DNA of 60,000 bases from Symsagittifera roscoffensis (Eukaryota; Xenacoelomorpha; Acoela; Convolutidae). The notes beneath the pieces are model-generated. The model saw only the letters and a program-made list of their open reading frames with translations. It did not search any database and was not told the origin of the DNA. Shown here one piece after another: positions 23,029 through 32,856 of the stretch. Every line of letters starts with the position of its first letter. Position 1 is the first letter of the stretch. Location: assembly GCF_963678635.1 (NCBI RefSeq), contig NC_087064.1, positions 55,996,338 through 56,056,337 on the forward strand, in the 5' to 3' direction. Both the position numbers and the translations under genes were made by a program.

Positions 23029-24640
23029 TCAGTTGTTAAAGTTAAGTTTCTTCAAATCTCTACAGTTGTTGCAGCCACATAATATCCGCCAAGTGCATGA
23101 ATCTGCTTCGTTGTAGCGGGTTTTGAAGAACTTCGTATAAACTTCCAGCAGTTTAATTTTACATCCTGGATCAAAGATTATGTCAAATTTGAAGTAATCG
23201 TTAAAAAGGTTGGCCAGACGGCAAGCTCGAAACCAGTAATCTGATTCACACTTCTTCAGACGTATTTGTTGGCAGGCAAAATTTCGTGTTGCTTGTGTTC
23301 TTCGAGTACCGATGTCTGTGATGGTTACTTGACTACGCCAGTCTATGTCAACTTTTCCGGTTAGTATTTTGGCAAACAAGAGAATAACATGAAGTTCTTG
23401 ATATAAGGAGATTGGAAGGATATCGAGTTTCAGGAGCTTATCCTTATAGGATATGTTGTTTGTGATGAAGATCCATGATACTGCTTTTCGCTGGATACTT
23501 TCAAGAGTACCTAAGTCGCCTTTTGATGGTTTCCAGAGGGCTGCTCCGTAGTTTAAAATTGGCACAACATAACAGATATATGCGTTCTTTCTGGTCCAAA
23601 ACGTCGCTTTTGAAAGATTCCGTTTTAGGATGAAGAGAGCGTTCAAGGCTTTTTCGGTCCTTTTCTTTGCATGCAGAGTCCACGAGAGTGTGTCATTTAC
23701 GAGAATTCCCAGATCTTTCATACATTCAGTTGTTTCAAATTCATGGTTTGGCAGTGCAATAGGAGCTGTACCTTTAATGCAGAGCACTTTACTTTTTCCT
23801 AAGTTCATTGACATGAAATTTTCGTCACACCACCGCCACAGTTTTCTAACGTCTATATTCAGTGTTAAAGGGTTGTCGCCTACAATTTTGTAGTCATCAG
23901 CATAACCGAACGATTTGGACATGACACATGATGGAAGATCGTTTATGAAAACCAAGAAGAAGAGCGGTCCGAGGATGGAGCCTTGTGGTACGCCACTGAA
24001 TACTTCTAATTCATCTGAAACAGTGTCATTTAGTCTCACGGTTTGCTTCGTTTATAGAGGTAGCTTCTTAACAGATTCAAACAGTTTCCACCAATCCCCA
24101 GAGCAGCCAACTTTTGTATGAGAAGCTCATGCGTGACTTTGTCAAACGCTTTCTCGAAATCTATATAGAAGATATTCAGATAGGAGCAGTTTTCAGACTC
24201 TAAGCAGCTATAGATTTCATGTAGATATTCTATAAGGTTCGTTATAGTTGACCGTTTGGGTCTGAAACCATGTTGGGCTGATGCCAGAGTTGGGTAAACA
24301 ATTGGAGTCAGCTTCTCGAAAATCAGTTTCTCTAGCAGTTTTGAAACTGTTGAAAGCAGGCTGATTGGCCTGTAATTACTCACATCTTGTTTATCTCCAT
24401 CTTTGAGTATTGGTGCAATTTCACTGACTTTCCATTTTTCCGGAAATCGGGCTTTATTTGCGATGAGGTTAAACAATAAGTGCAGTGATTTCGGCAGTGA
24501 CTTTGAGAGACTCTTCAGAAGTAAGTTCCCGATCTTATCCGGTCCTTTGGCTTTATTTACGTCCAGTAGTTGCAGAGCGTTTTCTATTTCATCGGTCGTA
24601 ACTTTTCGATGTATCAGACGCGCTGATAACGTGCTTTGTC
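23029..24640 (-). pseudogene. LINE A reverse transcriptase and C-terminal domain
   Basis: Non-LTR RT in two frames joined at about 24038. The first has KGPDKIG, NYRPISLLSTVSKLLEK, QHGFRPKRST and YIDFEKAFDKVTHELL (the motif-A aspartate). The second has GVPQGSILGPLFFLVFINDL and FGYADDYKIV (an intact YADD catalytic motif), then a thumb and a C-terminal region with CTWRILCGCNNC ending in a TAA. A base or two lost at SKP/RLND causes the frameshift. Upstream, the frame opens near 24640, where it meets the N-terminal module ORF. It would have primed reverse transcription at a nicked target; it is not translatable as one protein. Confidence 0.88.
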
Positions 24641-25014
24641 ACGTCAATGACGTAACAGTCCAAGGCCTTCACAAGGTCGTCAAAGATGTACGGAGCTCCT
24701 ACTCGTTGACATGTGACAACGCAGAAGAGATTGGGAATTGTTTTCAGAGTCGCGATGAGTTGATCAACCGTTTGGGGAATGTTATTCTTTTTTGGATGTG
24801 ATGTTATTGTGTTGTTGAGTAGGTCATGCCACAGTAAAAGGTTACGTTTCCTCAGCTGGGTTGACGTTAAATAATCGTAACAATAGTTTGCTGTATTAGG
24901 GTCAAGATTTAGGCCGGGTAAAGAATGAACAGAATCGGCAAGCTTATGTTGTTCAGATTCGTCAAGTTTTGCAATGGAACGGCTAAGAGAGCTTGCTGCT
25001 ACTATTTTGATCAT
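24589..25014 (-). pseudogene. LINE A N-terminal ORF module, homologous to LINE B ORF
   Basis: From ATG 25014 it reads MIKIVAASSLSRSI, then GLNLDPN, LLLWHDLLNNTIT and later VTCQRVGAPYIFDDLVKAL. LINE B has the same order: IVVGASSLRRTL, GLSLNPNN, IIGWHDVINNSIT and YIRRDGT. The opening strand plus small-residue loop and the WHDxxNN motif recall the esterase-like (SGNH-type) modules reported in some CR1-clade ORF1 proteins, but I see no clear catalytic triad, so function is inferred. The ORF runs into RT sequence and ends at 24589 in a different frame from RT. Confidence 0.6.
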
Positions 25015-25191
25015 AGAAAAGTAGAGATAGAAAAATGTATATAAAGACAAATAAATTGAAATGAACTCAGCTGATTGTAGTTGGGATGAGAAATACAGCT
25101 AGTCTTCCAGACTGTAGGTTCACCCTGTTTGTTCCTGAGTGTAATCCAGATGGTATCGCTGTGAATAAACTTTCCAACAATTTCACTATTG

Positions 25192-25211
25192 GGGGCCACC
25201 ACGGCTGCCCC
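25192..25211 (-). other. 5' hairpin of LINE A
   Basis: On the minus strand GGGGC pairs with GCCCC around AGCCGTGGTG, about 35 nt from the element's 5' end. The equivalent place in LINE B (26475-26494) has GGGACA/TGTCCC around the same loop, so both sides of a pair have changed together. Confidence 0.6.
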
Positions 25212-25245
25212 ATGCATTCATTTCAATAACTGAAACTATTTAATA

Positions 25246-25335
25246 AGTTTTTTTTGGAGGTCAGAATCGCAAAACCTGGGAAAACTCTGACAACATCCCA
25301 CTATTAGGTTGCTCATTTCAAATTTGATGAAATAA
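25246..25335 (-). repeat. Tandem-repeat array resumed after LINE A
   Basis: GGAGGTCAGAATCGCAAAACC, then ACTCTGACAACATCCCACTA and TTTCAAATTTGATGAAAT, continue the repeat unit interrupted at about 22980. This marks the array as the LINE A insertion site. Confidence 0.7.
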
Positions 25336-26440
25336 ACACTGAATTTAAAGTGGAATATCGAAAGAAACGATATAGCTTAAAAGTGAAAAAATTCTTTTGT
25401 TAAACATGCAAAAATAACGTTGAAAAAGCCTGAACATTGCGAGATATTGAAGCCCGTATATAAACATATCAAAGATAGATGAAAGTTGAAAAAAATATGA
25501 GACGAGTAGGCAGACATAATCAAATTAATTAACAAAGCAGGTATACAGACAGACAGCCTTAATTTGGCCCCGCAAAAAAATTACTGAAAATTAATGACCT
25601 TGCGGAAAACTAATTGAAAAATTTTCTTAAGCATTGCTATATATGATATAACTTAAACATGAAAAAACTCTTTCGTTAAACATGCAAAATTATCATGCGT
25701 AAACATGGGAGATAGCTTTCACTCGCATTTAAATATAGTATAGATAGATAGATAGATAGATATAGATGTTCTTATGTGCACCATACTGATGACCAAAAAT
25801 TGAAACAAATGATTAAGTAGGAAAAACAAATATACTGAATTTATATGGTCTCAACGTCAACATCATTGCTCTTATTTATTTTATTTCTAATTTCACTAAG
25901 CAGCAAAATGTTACCTGTCGTATGTTTTCTGAATTCTGCGTTTTCTTTTGGTACATTATTCATAAGCGCCTTCCAAACTTCATAGACGCCTGAAATTTCA
26001 AAAGGGCAAAATAGGAAACAAATAGCATCGATAGCCGGCTCTACGTTCGTATAGTCATACTATCTGTTGTCAAGCTCGTAATACATTGGCCGAACTGCAG
26101 CATTCACTATTTTTCTGTTACTATTGTTCGATTTCATGCAGTTTGAACATGAGACAAAAAATTAAATTATTCGCTGGCTCAAAGCTTGGTCAACCAGATT
26201 TTGAGTAGCTTATACGCAACTAGATAGAGATAATAACAAAGATCGAAAGAAACACTAAAAAGCATAAGAATGTAGTAACAATTACGTTAGTTTTTCGCCC
26301 AGAGATTGAGATGTACCAAATTCTTTTCTGATTTTAATTCTGACTTATATTTTAATTGCATTTCGAAAATAAATCGGAACAGCAAGTGACTGCCATATAC
26401 TTTCACATCAAATTTTAGTTATATGGTATAAATCAATGGA
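25336..26440. other. Intergenic, with diverged duplication and (TAGA)n
   Basis: Holds two related blocks of about 100 bp (about 25365-25470 and 25640-25745, sharing TTAAACATGCAAAA and flanks) and a (TAGA)n microsatellite at about 25739-25763. No gene seen. Confidence 0.55.
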
Positions 26441-26474
26441 TAATTAAATAGTTTCAGATAAAAATTGATATACT

Positions 26475-26494
26475 GGGACAGCCGTGGTTGTCCC
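26475..26494 (+). other. 5' hairpin of LINE B
   Basis: GGGACA pairs with TGTCCC (6 bp) around the loop GCCGTGGT. The loop is the same in LINE A, and an A-T pair here replaces a G-C pair there. Confidence 0.6.
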
Positions 26495-26575
26495 CTGCAA
26501 ATTACTTTGACTGGATTGTTTTACCACTGCTACCGCTCGTGGACACTAGTGGGTGGACACAGGTTGGTGGATCAC

Positions 26576-27279
26576 ATGATTGTAGTTGGAGCAAGCTCCC
26601 TCAGAAGAACCCTTGACTACCTGCCCTATGATCTAAGGGTAAAGTATCGAAGATTCACTTTTGCAAAATCGGGACTAAGCCTCAACCCAAACAACGTAAA
26701 TTCAAGAAATTGCCGTGGTTACTTAGAAACGGTTCCATTAAGTCCAGAGAAATCATTGGCTGGCACGACGTGATAAACAATAGTATAACAAAGCATTCCA
26801 AAAACTTTAATACGAAGTGTTCCCCGGAGCAGTTAACCGAAATCATCACGAATTTTCAGCATCAAAAAGCGGAAAATATAGCGATCATATACATTCGTCG
26901 AGACGGTACATATAAATTTAAGCGATCATATACATTCGTCGAGACGGTACCCCTCACATTTTTGAAAAGTTACGGAAGACGAAACCTCTCATCATCGACG
27001 CGATAAACCGACTTCTTCCTAAACAAAAACAAAACGACATTGATACAGTTGTTGCCCTCTCTAAACTACATCCCTCTCCGTCTCTTGAGCTGAAGTTGCT
27101 CAACAAAGTACTTTCGAAACTTCACAACCTTCGTTCACTAGTACTTCAGCAAAGATCAGAATCCAGAGTACGGCCCAACAAATCGAAGAGAGAGCAGCAG
27201 CAAAGAAAAAACAAGCAGCCCAATCCTCATCGCACTAGTTCTGGTGAGTCTGATTTTCTTGAGACTAGTCTCTCCTGAG
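26576..27279 (+). pseudogene. LINE B N-terminal ORF
   Basis: ATG 26576 opens MIVVGASSLRRTL and GLSLNPNN. After a frameshift near 26720 it continues as REIIGWHDVINNSITKH and YIRRDGT, then (after a 41-bp-period duplication at 26881-26950 and another frameshift) a basic, lysine/glutamine-rich tail ending SGESDFLETSLS and a TGA at 27277-27279. It matches the LINE A ORF. The function is probably an element-encoded esterase-like or RNA-packaging module, inferred only from position and the WHDxxNN motif. Confidence 0.6.
26881..26950 (+). repeat. 29-bp direct duplication, 41-bp period
   Basis: GCGATCATATACATTCGTCG... occurs at 26881-26909 and again at 26922-26950 with no mismatch. Because 41 is not a multiple of three, it breaks the LINE B N-terminal ORF. 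LINE A has no such duplication. Confidence 0.85.
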
Positions 27280-27445
27280 GTTTTCTTTTTACCTTGGAGT
27301 GTTAGTTCCAGGAAATATTAGAGTCCTAGGATATATCTGAGGTTTTATACCTTGGAGTATCAGTCCAAGGGAATCAAAAAACTCAATAAATCTTCTCTAG
27401 ATTGGTCTTCTCCTGAGGTTTTACACCTTGGAGTGTCAGTTCTGA
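27273..27445 (+). repeat. Three-copy repeat in the spacer between LINE B ORFs
   Basis: Copies at 27273-27312, 27336-27371 and 27410-27445 share CCTGAGGTTTT and ACCTTGGAGTGTCAG. In copy 2 CCTTGG and CCAAGG pair perfectly around AGTATCAGT; copy 1 forms the same stem with one mismatch. The repeats lie after the stop of the first ORF and end just before the PHD ORF start at 27463. Confidence 0.75.
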
Positions 27446-27462
27446 TAAGATTTTTGAGCAAT

Positions 27463-28276
27463 ATGGGCTCAAAAGATAGACGCAGAAATGCTAGCGTCTC
27501 GCAATTATCTGAGAAATCTTGTAAAACTTTCAAAAAGCCGATCATCAACAAAAGTCAAATCTTTAATTGCATTGCCTGTGGCGATGTTATTCACATGACA
27601 AAAACGTGCACTGAAATATCTGAAACTGCCATTCTTGGAATTTCGGAGATCAGTCAGAACAACTTCCTGCTCTGTAACTGTTGTGTTTGAAACAATAAGA
27701 AACAGTCGACGATCAACGATTTGATGCAAACCCGTCCATCCCTTGCCGAAACAAAACTAAATGAAATCGCCGAACAATTCTCTACATTTAAACAAGAGAT
27801 AAGCGAAAGATAGATGGAACAAACAAAAAACCACAAAACAGAAATTAGCCAAAGCAACATGCCTTAAACAAACCAAAATCAAGCAATAACGGAATCCGGA
27901 TAAGAGGACTGCTTGAATTGGACTAAAAAAATTCTAGATATAGACACGAACACGACTTGGAAGAGGTGAATAAACTGTTTGCGTTCTAAACAGTTAAAGC
28001 AAAAATCACAGACTTAAAACGCTTAGGAAAATATGAAGAAGGAAAAAGGCCACGCACAGTAGTCGTTAATGTATCAAATGAATGGCAAAAATAACTGATA
28101 CTAATGTCCCTGGCAAAATTAAAAACTACGACAAAACACTTTTTGTGTCAAAAGAGCTCAACCCAAGTGAATTTTTGATTGACAACAAATTTATTATGAA
28201 AAGAAGAACAATGATAGAAACGGGGGTATCAGCTAAAAACCTCAGGCTAAGAGACCTTGTCCTTAAACCAATATGA
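27463..28276 (+). pseudogene. LINE B PHD-finger / coiled-coil / RNA-binding ORF (broken)
   Basis: ATG 27463 starts MGSKDRRRNAS. The zinc-ligand region reads SCKTFKKP, then CIACGDVIHMTKTC and LLCNCC, equivalent to CKTC ... CVVC ... H-x4-C ... CNTC in LINE C. One ligand Cys is Phe here. A stop at 27688-27690 precedes a helical stretch (LAETKLNEIAEQFSTF), then TDLKRLGKYEEGKRPRTVV and, after a further frameshift, LFVSKELNPSEF, matching the C-terminal segment of LINE C. PHD-containing ORF1 proteins are known from the CR1 clade. This one is dead by several stops. Confidence 0.7.
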
Positions 28277-28329
28277 CGAAGGAGGTCGAAATTGGAAAAA
28301 AAAATCGAAGAAAGCAATTGACTACCTAC

Positions 28330-29157
28330 TGCTAAGTATTTAAAAATTTTATGCCTAAATGTCAGAAGTATTTTAGACATCAACAGAAGAACAGCTCTAT
28401 CAAATGCCATTTTACAAACAGGCTACGATATACCATATCTCACAGAGACATGGCTGGTAACGGAAACACCAGATAAAGCTCGCAAAATAATTCGCAAAGC
28501 TAGAAAAAACTCCACCTTAAAGACCAATCAAGGAGGTGTACTCATGGCGATAAAAGAAAATGTACATTACGAGGAAATTGATGCTCAATTACAAAATGAA
28601 GAATGCGTAGTGGCCAAACTAACAGGTGAAACTGGGCATCAACAAATTCTATGCTGTCTTAATAATACCCCGAAAAACAAAAAATACCAATGGAAACAAC
28701 AAAACGTCATCTGTCTGTTCAAAAATTTAACAAAATTACAAATACAGCACAACTGTAACGCAGTGTCGATTACGGGAGATATAAATTTGAATACACTAAT
28801 TGGAAAATGATGCACTTAAAGGACGAATATGAAAATGAAGTGTTAAAAAAGCTCATTGAACTTGACTATGAACAATTATTTGACTCCAAAAAAAGCAGCT
28901 TGATGTTTTATTAACAAATAACCCTGGGGTGATACTCAACTGGCATAGGGACCAAACAGCAACAAACGCATACAGAATTGAAAAAGTTCCATGCTCAGAT
29001 CATGATGCTTACTCTGCAACAATTCACATGGCAGCCAGTATCAAAGAAATAAACAAAGGTGAAATCCTGGCATTTAACAGAGCCGATTGGACGACAATAA
29101 ATCAAGAAATAAAAGACAAACTTTTCATACCGTATTGTTACAGTAATGTTAAATGAG
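28330..29157 (+). pseudogene. LINE B apurinic-type endonuclease
   Basis: The frame opens KYLKILCLNVRSILDI, then YLTETWLVT (the E-containing motif), GGVLMAIK, a central strand-rich part and VSITGDINLNTL (the GDxN motif). A stop follows at 28810. After a frameshift, SDHDAYSATIHMA supplies the SDH motif. These are the landmarks of APE-like endonucleases that nick target DNA for LINE priming. The frame breaks exclude activity. Confidence 0.78.
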
Positions 29158-29464
29158 CTCCTGCCTCCGTGTCATGCATGGTTATGGGACAAAAAAAAAG
29201 AACAATATACCCAAGGTTGCATCACACAGATCAACTCTCCCCCCGTAGGTGACACCAAGAACGTCTCACATGCTAAAAAGTGTACAAACCTTAAAAAGTC
29301 GTTTTGATCGGCAAAACAAACCTAGTTTAAACAAACCTACTTTAAATCTTATCCTAAAACACAAAAAACTGGAAAAAAGTCTTCAAATAGCATGGACTTA
29401 AGATCAAGCAATTTATGAAGTAACAGCAACAAGCAGTAGACGATTCAGTGACTAACAAAAATAC

Positions 29465-31233
29465 TTGAACAAAATAAATATTTCCAGGCAATATCCCCAA
29501 AAAATGTTTTACAAGGAAAAATCCAGTAGAGATGACACCCAAAAGGCTACATTTTTTAACGAATTCTTCATCAGTGTATATCAAAAGGAATCAAATCCTA
29601 ACCCTCTCGCACGAAATACAAACTGTTCTCCTACAGAAGAAACCTGTACTCAAAAACACATTGAAGAAACCAAAATCAAATTCATTCTCAAAAATCTATT
29701 AACAAATAAATCATCAGGTTTTGACGGTATAGGTAATATAACCCTAAAAAATCTTTCTGAAACTCTTTTAAAATCGCTCTATCTTCTTTTCCGCATATTC
29801 ATTAACAAGCGGTTCTTCCCGACCTACTGGAAAACAAGTCGAGTGGCCCCAATTTTTGAAGAAAAGAGCAAAGCGTCAGTTGAGTGCTACCGCCCAATTA
29901 GCCTTTTATGCTCCGCCTCGAAGGTCTTCGAAAAAATTATCTTCGATAATATATACTCCAAGATTCAACCTTTCTCGAAAAATGCATCATACTGCTTTCG
30001 GCGAAAAAAAGTCAGCAGTACTACAAATGATACAATTTTTGAGCAAAGTATATGAACTCTACGATGACAAAAATGTTCGAACACTATCAGTTCTTTTTCT
30101 AAATTTTTCTAAAGCCTTTGATAAAGTTCCTCATAGTATTCTAATCGCTAAACTACGGAACATAGGTCTAGGCACTGAAATACAAGACATAATACAAAAC
30201 TATCCAACAAATAGAATGCAATTTGTGAAAATTGATTAAAAAATCATCAACTGTGAAAGAAGTAACTAGCGGTGTACCACGGGGCTCAATTCTTGGCCCT
30301 TTACTTCTTATCATATCCATTAACGACTTTCTCAAATGCAATGAGAAATCCGATTGCTTTGGCTATTGTGACGATATATAAATCTTGTCTAATGAAGAAA
30401 TTCATCTGCAAAAAGACACGACAAATATTGAAAAATGGTGCAAAGAAAATAAAATGCCGCTGAAGGAAGATAAAAGTAATCTGTTAAACCTCAAAGCGAA
30501 AATGGAAGTTACACAATTTAATACAAATGTTGATACCGCAAAGACGCAAAAAGACTTAGATGTTTTAATGTGTGACAACCTTTCGTGGTCAGTAAATGCT
30601 GAAAATTGCATATTAACAGCAATGAAAGCTTTTTAAAAAATCAAACGGAATATCTCGAAAAAAATGTCAATAAATCAAAATTAAACTCATACTGTGAATA
30701 CATTGTACCAATTATAAGCTATGCATCACAAATATGGTATCCGATCAAAACAGAATTAAGACAGTTAGAAAGAGTACAAAAACGAGCGACTTCTTGGAAT
30801 ACAAATAACTTCAAAATGAGTTATACTGAAAGACTGATATTTTTAAAGCTCCTTCCACTCTCAATGTACTTTGAATTACGCGACATATTGCACTTAGTTT
30901 CACTATTAAAAAAATAAACCTGACATTGAATTGAATACAATCATTCATAAAACCGAATCACAAACGAAACAAGCAACACGTGGTGAGATTGCTGATCAAG
31001 CAAACAGACTGAAAAAGTCAAATGAAAATTTTTATGTACGTTCTAATACGCTATACAACTATTTTAGCCAAATTGTGGACTTCGAAAATCAAGATTATGA
31101 CAGCCTGAAAATATCTCTAACAAATACGCATTGGAATTTCTTCAACAGAATTTTTGCAGAAACAACCTGTCTATGTGGAGAAGTCTTTGCTAGTGTGGAA
31201 ACTGCAACCCACCGGGAAAAATTACGAACTTAA
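29465..31233 (+). pseudogene. LINE B reverse transcriptase and C-terminal domain
   Basis: Successive frames read KSSGFDGIGN, CYRPISLLCSASKVFEK, FLNFSKAFDKVPHSIL (the motif-A Asp position reads Asn), GVPRGSILGPLL, and FGYCDDI followed by a stop (the YADD site reads YCDD). They continue through WCKENKMPLKEDKSN, IVPIISYASQIWYP and a cysteine-containing end (TTCLCGEVF). Motif order and spacing match the LINE A RT. The two catalytic-site changes and many frameshifts show long inactivity. Confidence 0.85.
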
Positions 31234-31277
31234 AAACGAGGGTTCAAAACCCATGGAGAAATCCTGAAGCCTAACTT

Positions 31278-31278
31278 T

Positions 31279-31332
<54 letters not shown>
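31278..31332 (+). repeat. (CTA)n tail of LINE B
   Basis: About 18 perfect CTA/TAC triplets directly follow the LINE B 3' region. A GGGTT/AACCC stem lies about 35 bp upstream. CR1-type elements often end in short tandem repeats rather than poly(A). Confidence 0.85.
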
Positions 31333-31335
31333 TAA

Positions 31336-32855
31336 CAGTTATTGTAATCACAAACAGTTATCAAGGAAAATGACTGAAAATTAAAATAGATTTAAATTTT
31401 TTCCATGAAACTCAAAAACATCAGAAAACAATTACAAAAAACTCCATTTTTAAAGTTCTTTTTCAAAAAGTTGCAAGTTTTGCAAATTTATCTAAGCGGA
31501 GCAAGAAAATACTATCTAATTTTGAATCTCTCACAAATTTAAAAGAAAACTTCGAATAAAAACAGGTATATTCCGAATCAAAGGTGTACAAAAGTTCTTC
31601 CTATGATGTAAACGACTCAATGTGTATCAGATTTAAAGTTTTTCTTCTGTTTCAATCGAGCCAGTAAAAAAAATTGCTCATAACATGTTATTTTCAAACC
31701 AGGAAAAAATAGGTTTTATAATCACAAGGTATCAGATATTTTTTTTTATCTGAAAATTAAATGGTTACATTTTTTCTCTCCAGTATCCATTTGTGTAAGA
31801 CTCTCCCGGAATTACATATCGACGGAAAATACAGCTAGGTTATGAAACGACTGGCTAGCGTTTAAACACAGCTTCAAATGCTTTTAACCGTCTCTACCAA
31901 AGCCAGTTACATGTGTGATTCATTAACATCGGGTAGACAAAGTCGTTACTATTTAAGGCTATCGGCCAGATCGCACAAATTAACTTAGTTACATGCAAAA
32001 TAGTGAGCTCATGGCTGGGTCACAGTATCCGCAGACCACGAGGTCACACCTAAAAAAACAGGGCTACTTTTTATTTATCATATAACTATTATTTTTTTCC
32101 AGTAGATAAAAATCATTATAACCATCGGAGATGGATCAACCCTTTCCCTCAACTCTTAGCTTGTCATATTCTGAATAATGATTTAAATGTTACTTAAATT
32201 CAACTCAGGCATTTCCGGAAGCTGAAAGTTATTTAAAAACCAGTTTCAGTCTCTTCCCAAGACCCTCCGGATTCTTGAAAACGATTGAAGAGCTGTCTTC
32301 ATGGCAACCAGGAAATGTAGCAGGTCTTCCATATAGCCCTCCATTTTCTCGGAAGTCGGTGCGTAACGATAGTAGCCGCGCAATTGTAACAATTCGGAAT
32401 GCTCTTCCGCTGATATTTTCGACTATTATTTCTGTCGTCTCTTTCGTTAATCACATCTGTGCTATTTCAGCGAAAATCGTTCTTCTGATTATCACGGTTT
32501 CAGTTTCCGCGAAAATTAAAATTGTTACGTGTCAAGCAAGCCTAAATCAAAAAATAAAAATTGATGCGTCACTCCAAATTGACCTCTTCCCATTGGTTAA
32601 ATTGAACGATCAACACTGTTAATTTATCAAAACCGCCAATTTTGGGCTGCTACCAATAAAAATTCGATGTCGCCATGCATTTGGACTATTCTGGTCGAAT
32701 GTCGTGTTGATGCAAATTGGATCAATTTTTTTCGGTCCAAACAAACGTGGTCAATTATTGGAATTCAATGTATTTGCTATCATACAAAAACTTTATACCA
32801 GATGATTATTGATCACAGGGAAACGATATTGATTAGGTATCTAATCAAAGAAAAA
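31336..32855. other. Intergenic, unassigned
   Basis: No recognisable motif. An ORF at 32275-32622 (115 aa, hydrophobic middle) matches nothing I know. Some of the sequence next to 32.8 kb may be the 5' part of the Penelope-like element. Confidence 0.4.
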
Positions 32856-32856
32856 A

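Larger units (their letters stand above)
22979..25245 (-). mobile_element. LINE A, CR1-like non-LTR element with internal deletion
   Basis: Inserted in the tandem-repeat array. Its 3' end (left) has a (TTA)n tail at about 22979-22995 preceded by a short CCCA/TGGG stem. Its 5' end (right) starts at TTAAATAGTTTCAG (25243-25230 on the minus strand), the same start as LINE B. An N-terminal module also present in LINE B is joined directly to RT, with no PHD finger or endonuclease between. Both termini are present, so the shortening is internal rather than the usual 5' truncation. Confidence 0.85.
26444..31335 (+). mobile_element. LINE B, CR1-like, near full length
   Basis: Starts at TTAAATAGTTTCAG, as does LINE A, with a 5' hairpin at 26475-26494. 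It has in order: an N-terminal module ORF, a spacer with about 64-74-bp repeats, a PHD-finger ORF, a coiled-coil and RNA-binding-like segment, an APE-type endonuclease, RT, and a cysteine-rich C-terminus. It ends in a (CTA)n tail at about 31278-31332. All coding parts are interrupted by stops or frameshifts, so this is an inactive copy that still shows the full architecture. Confidence 0.85.
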
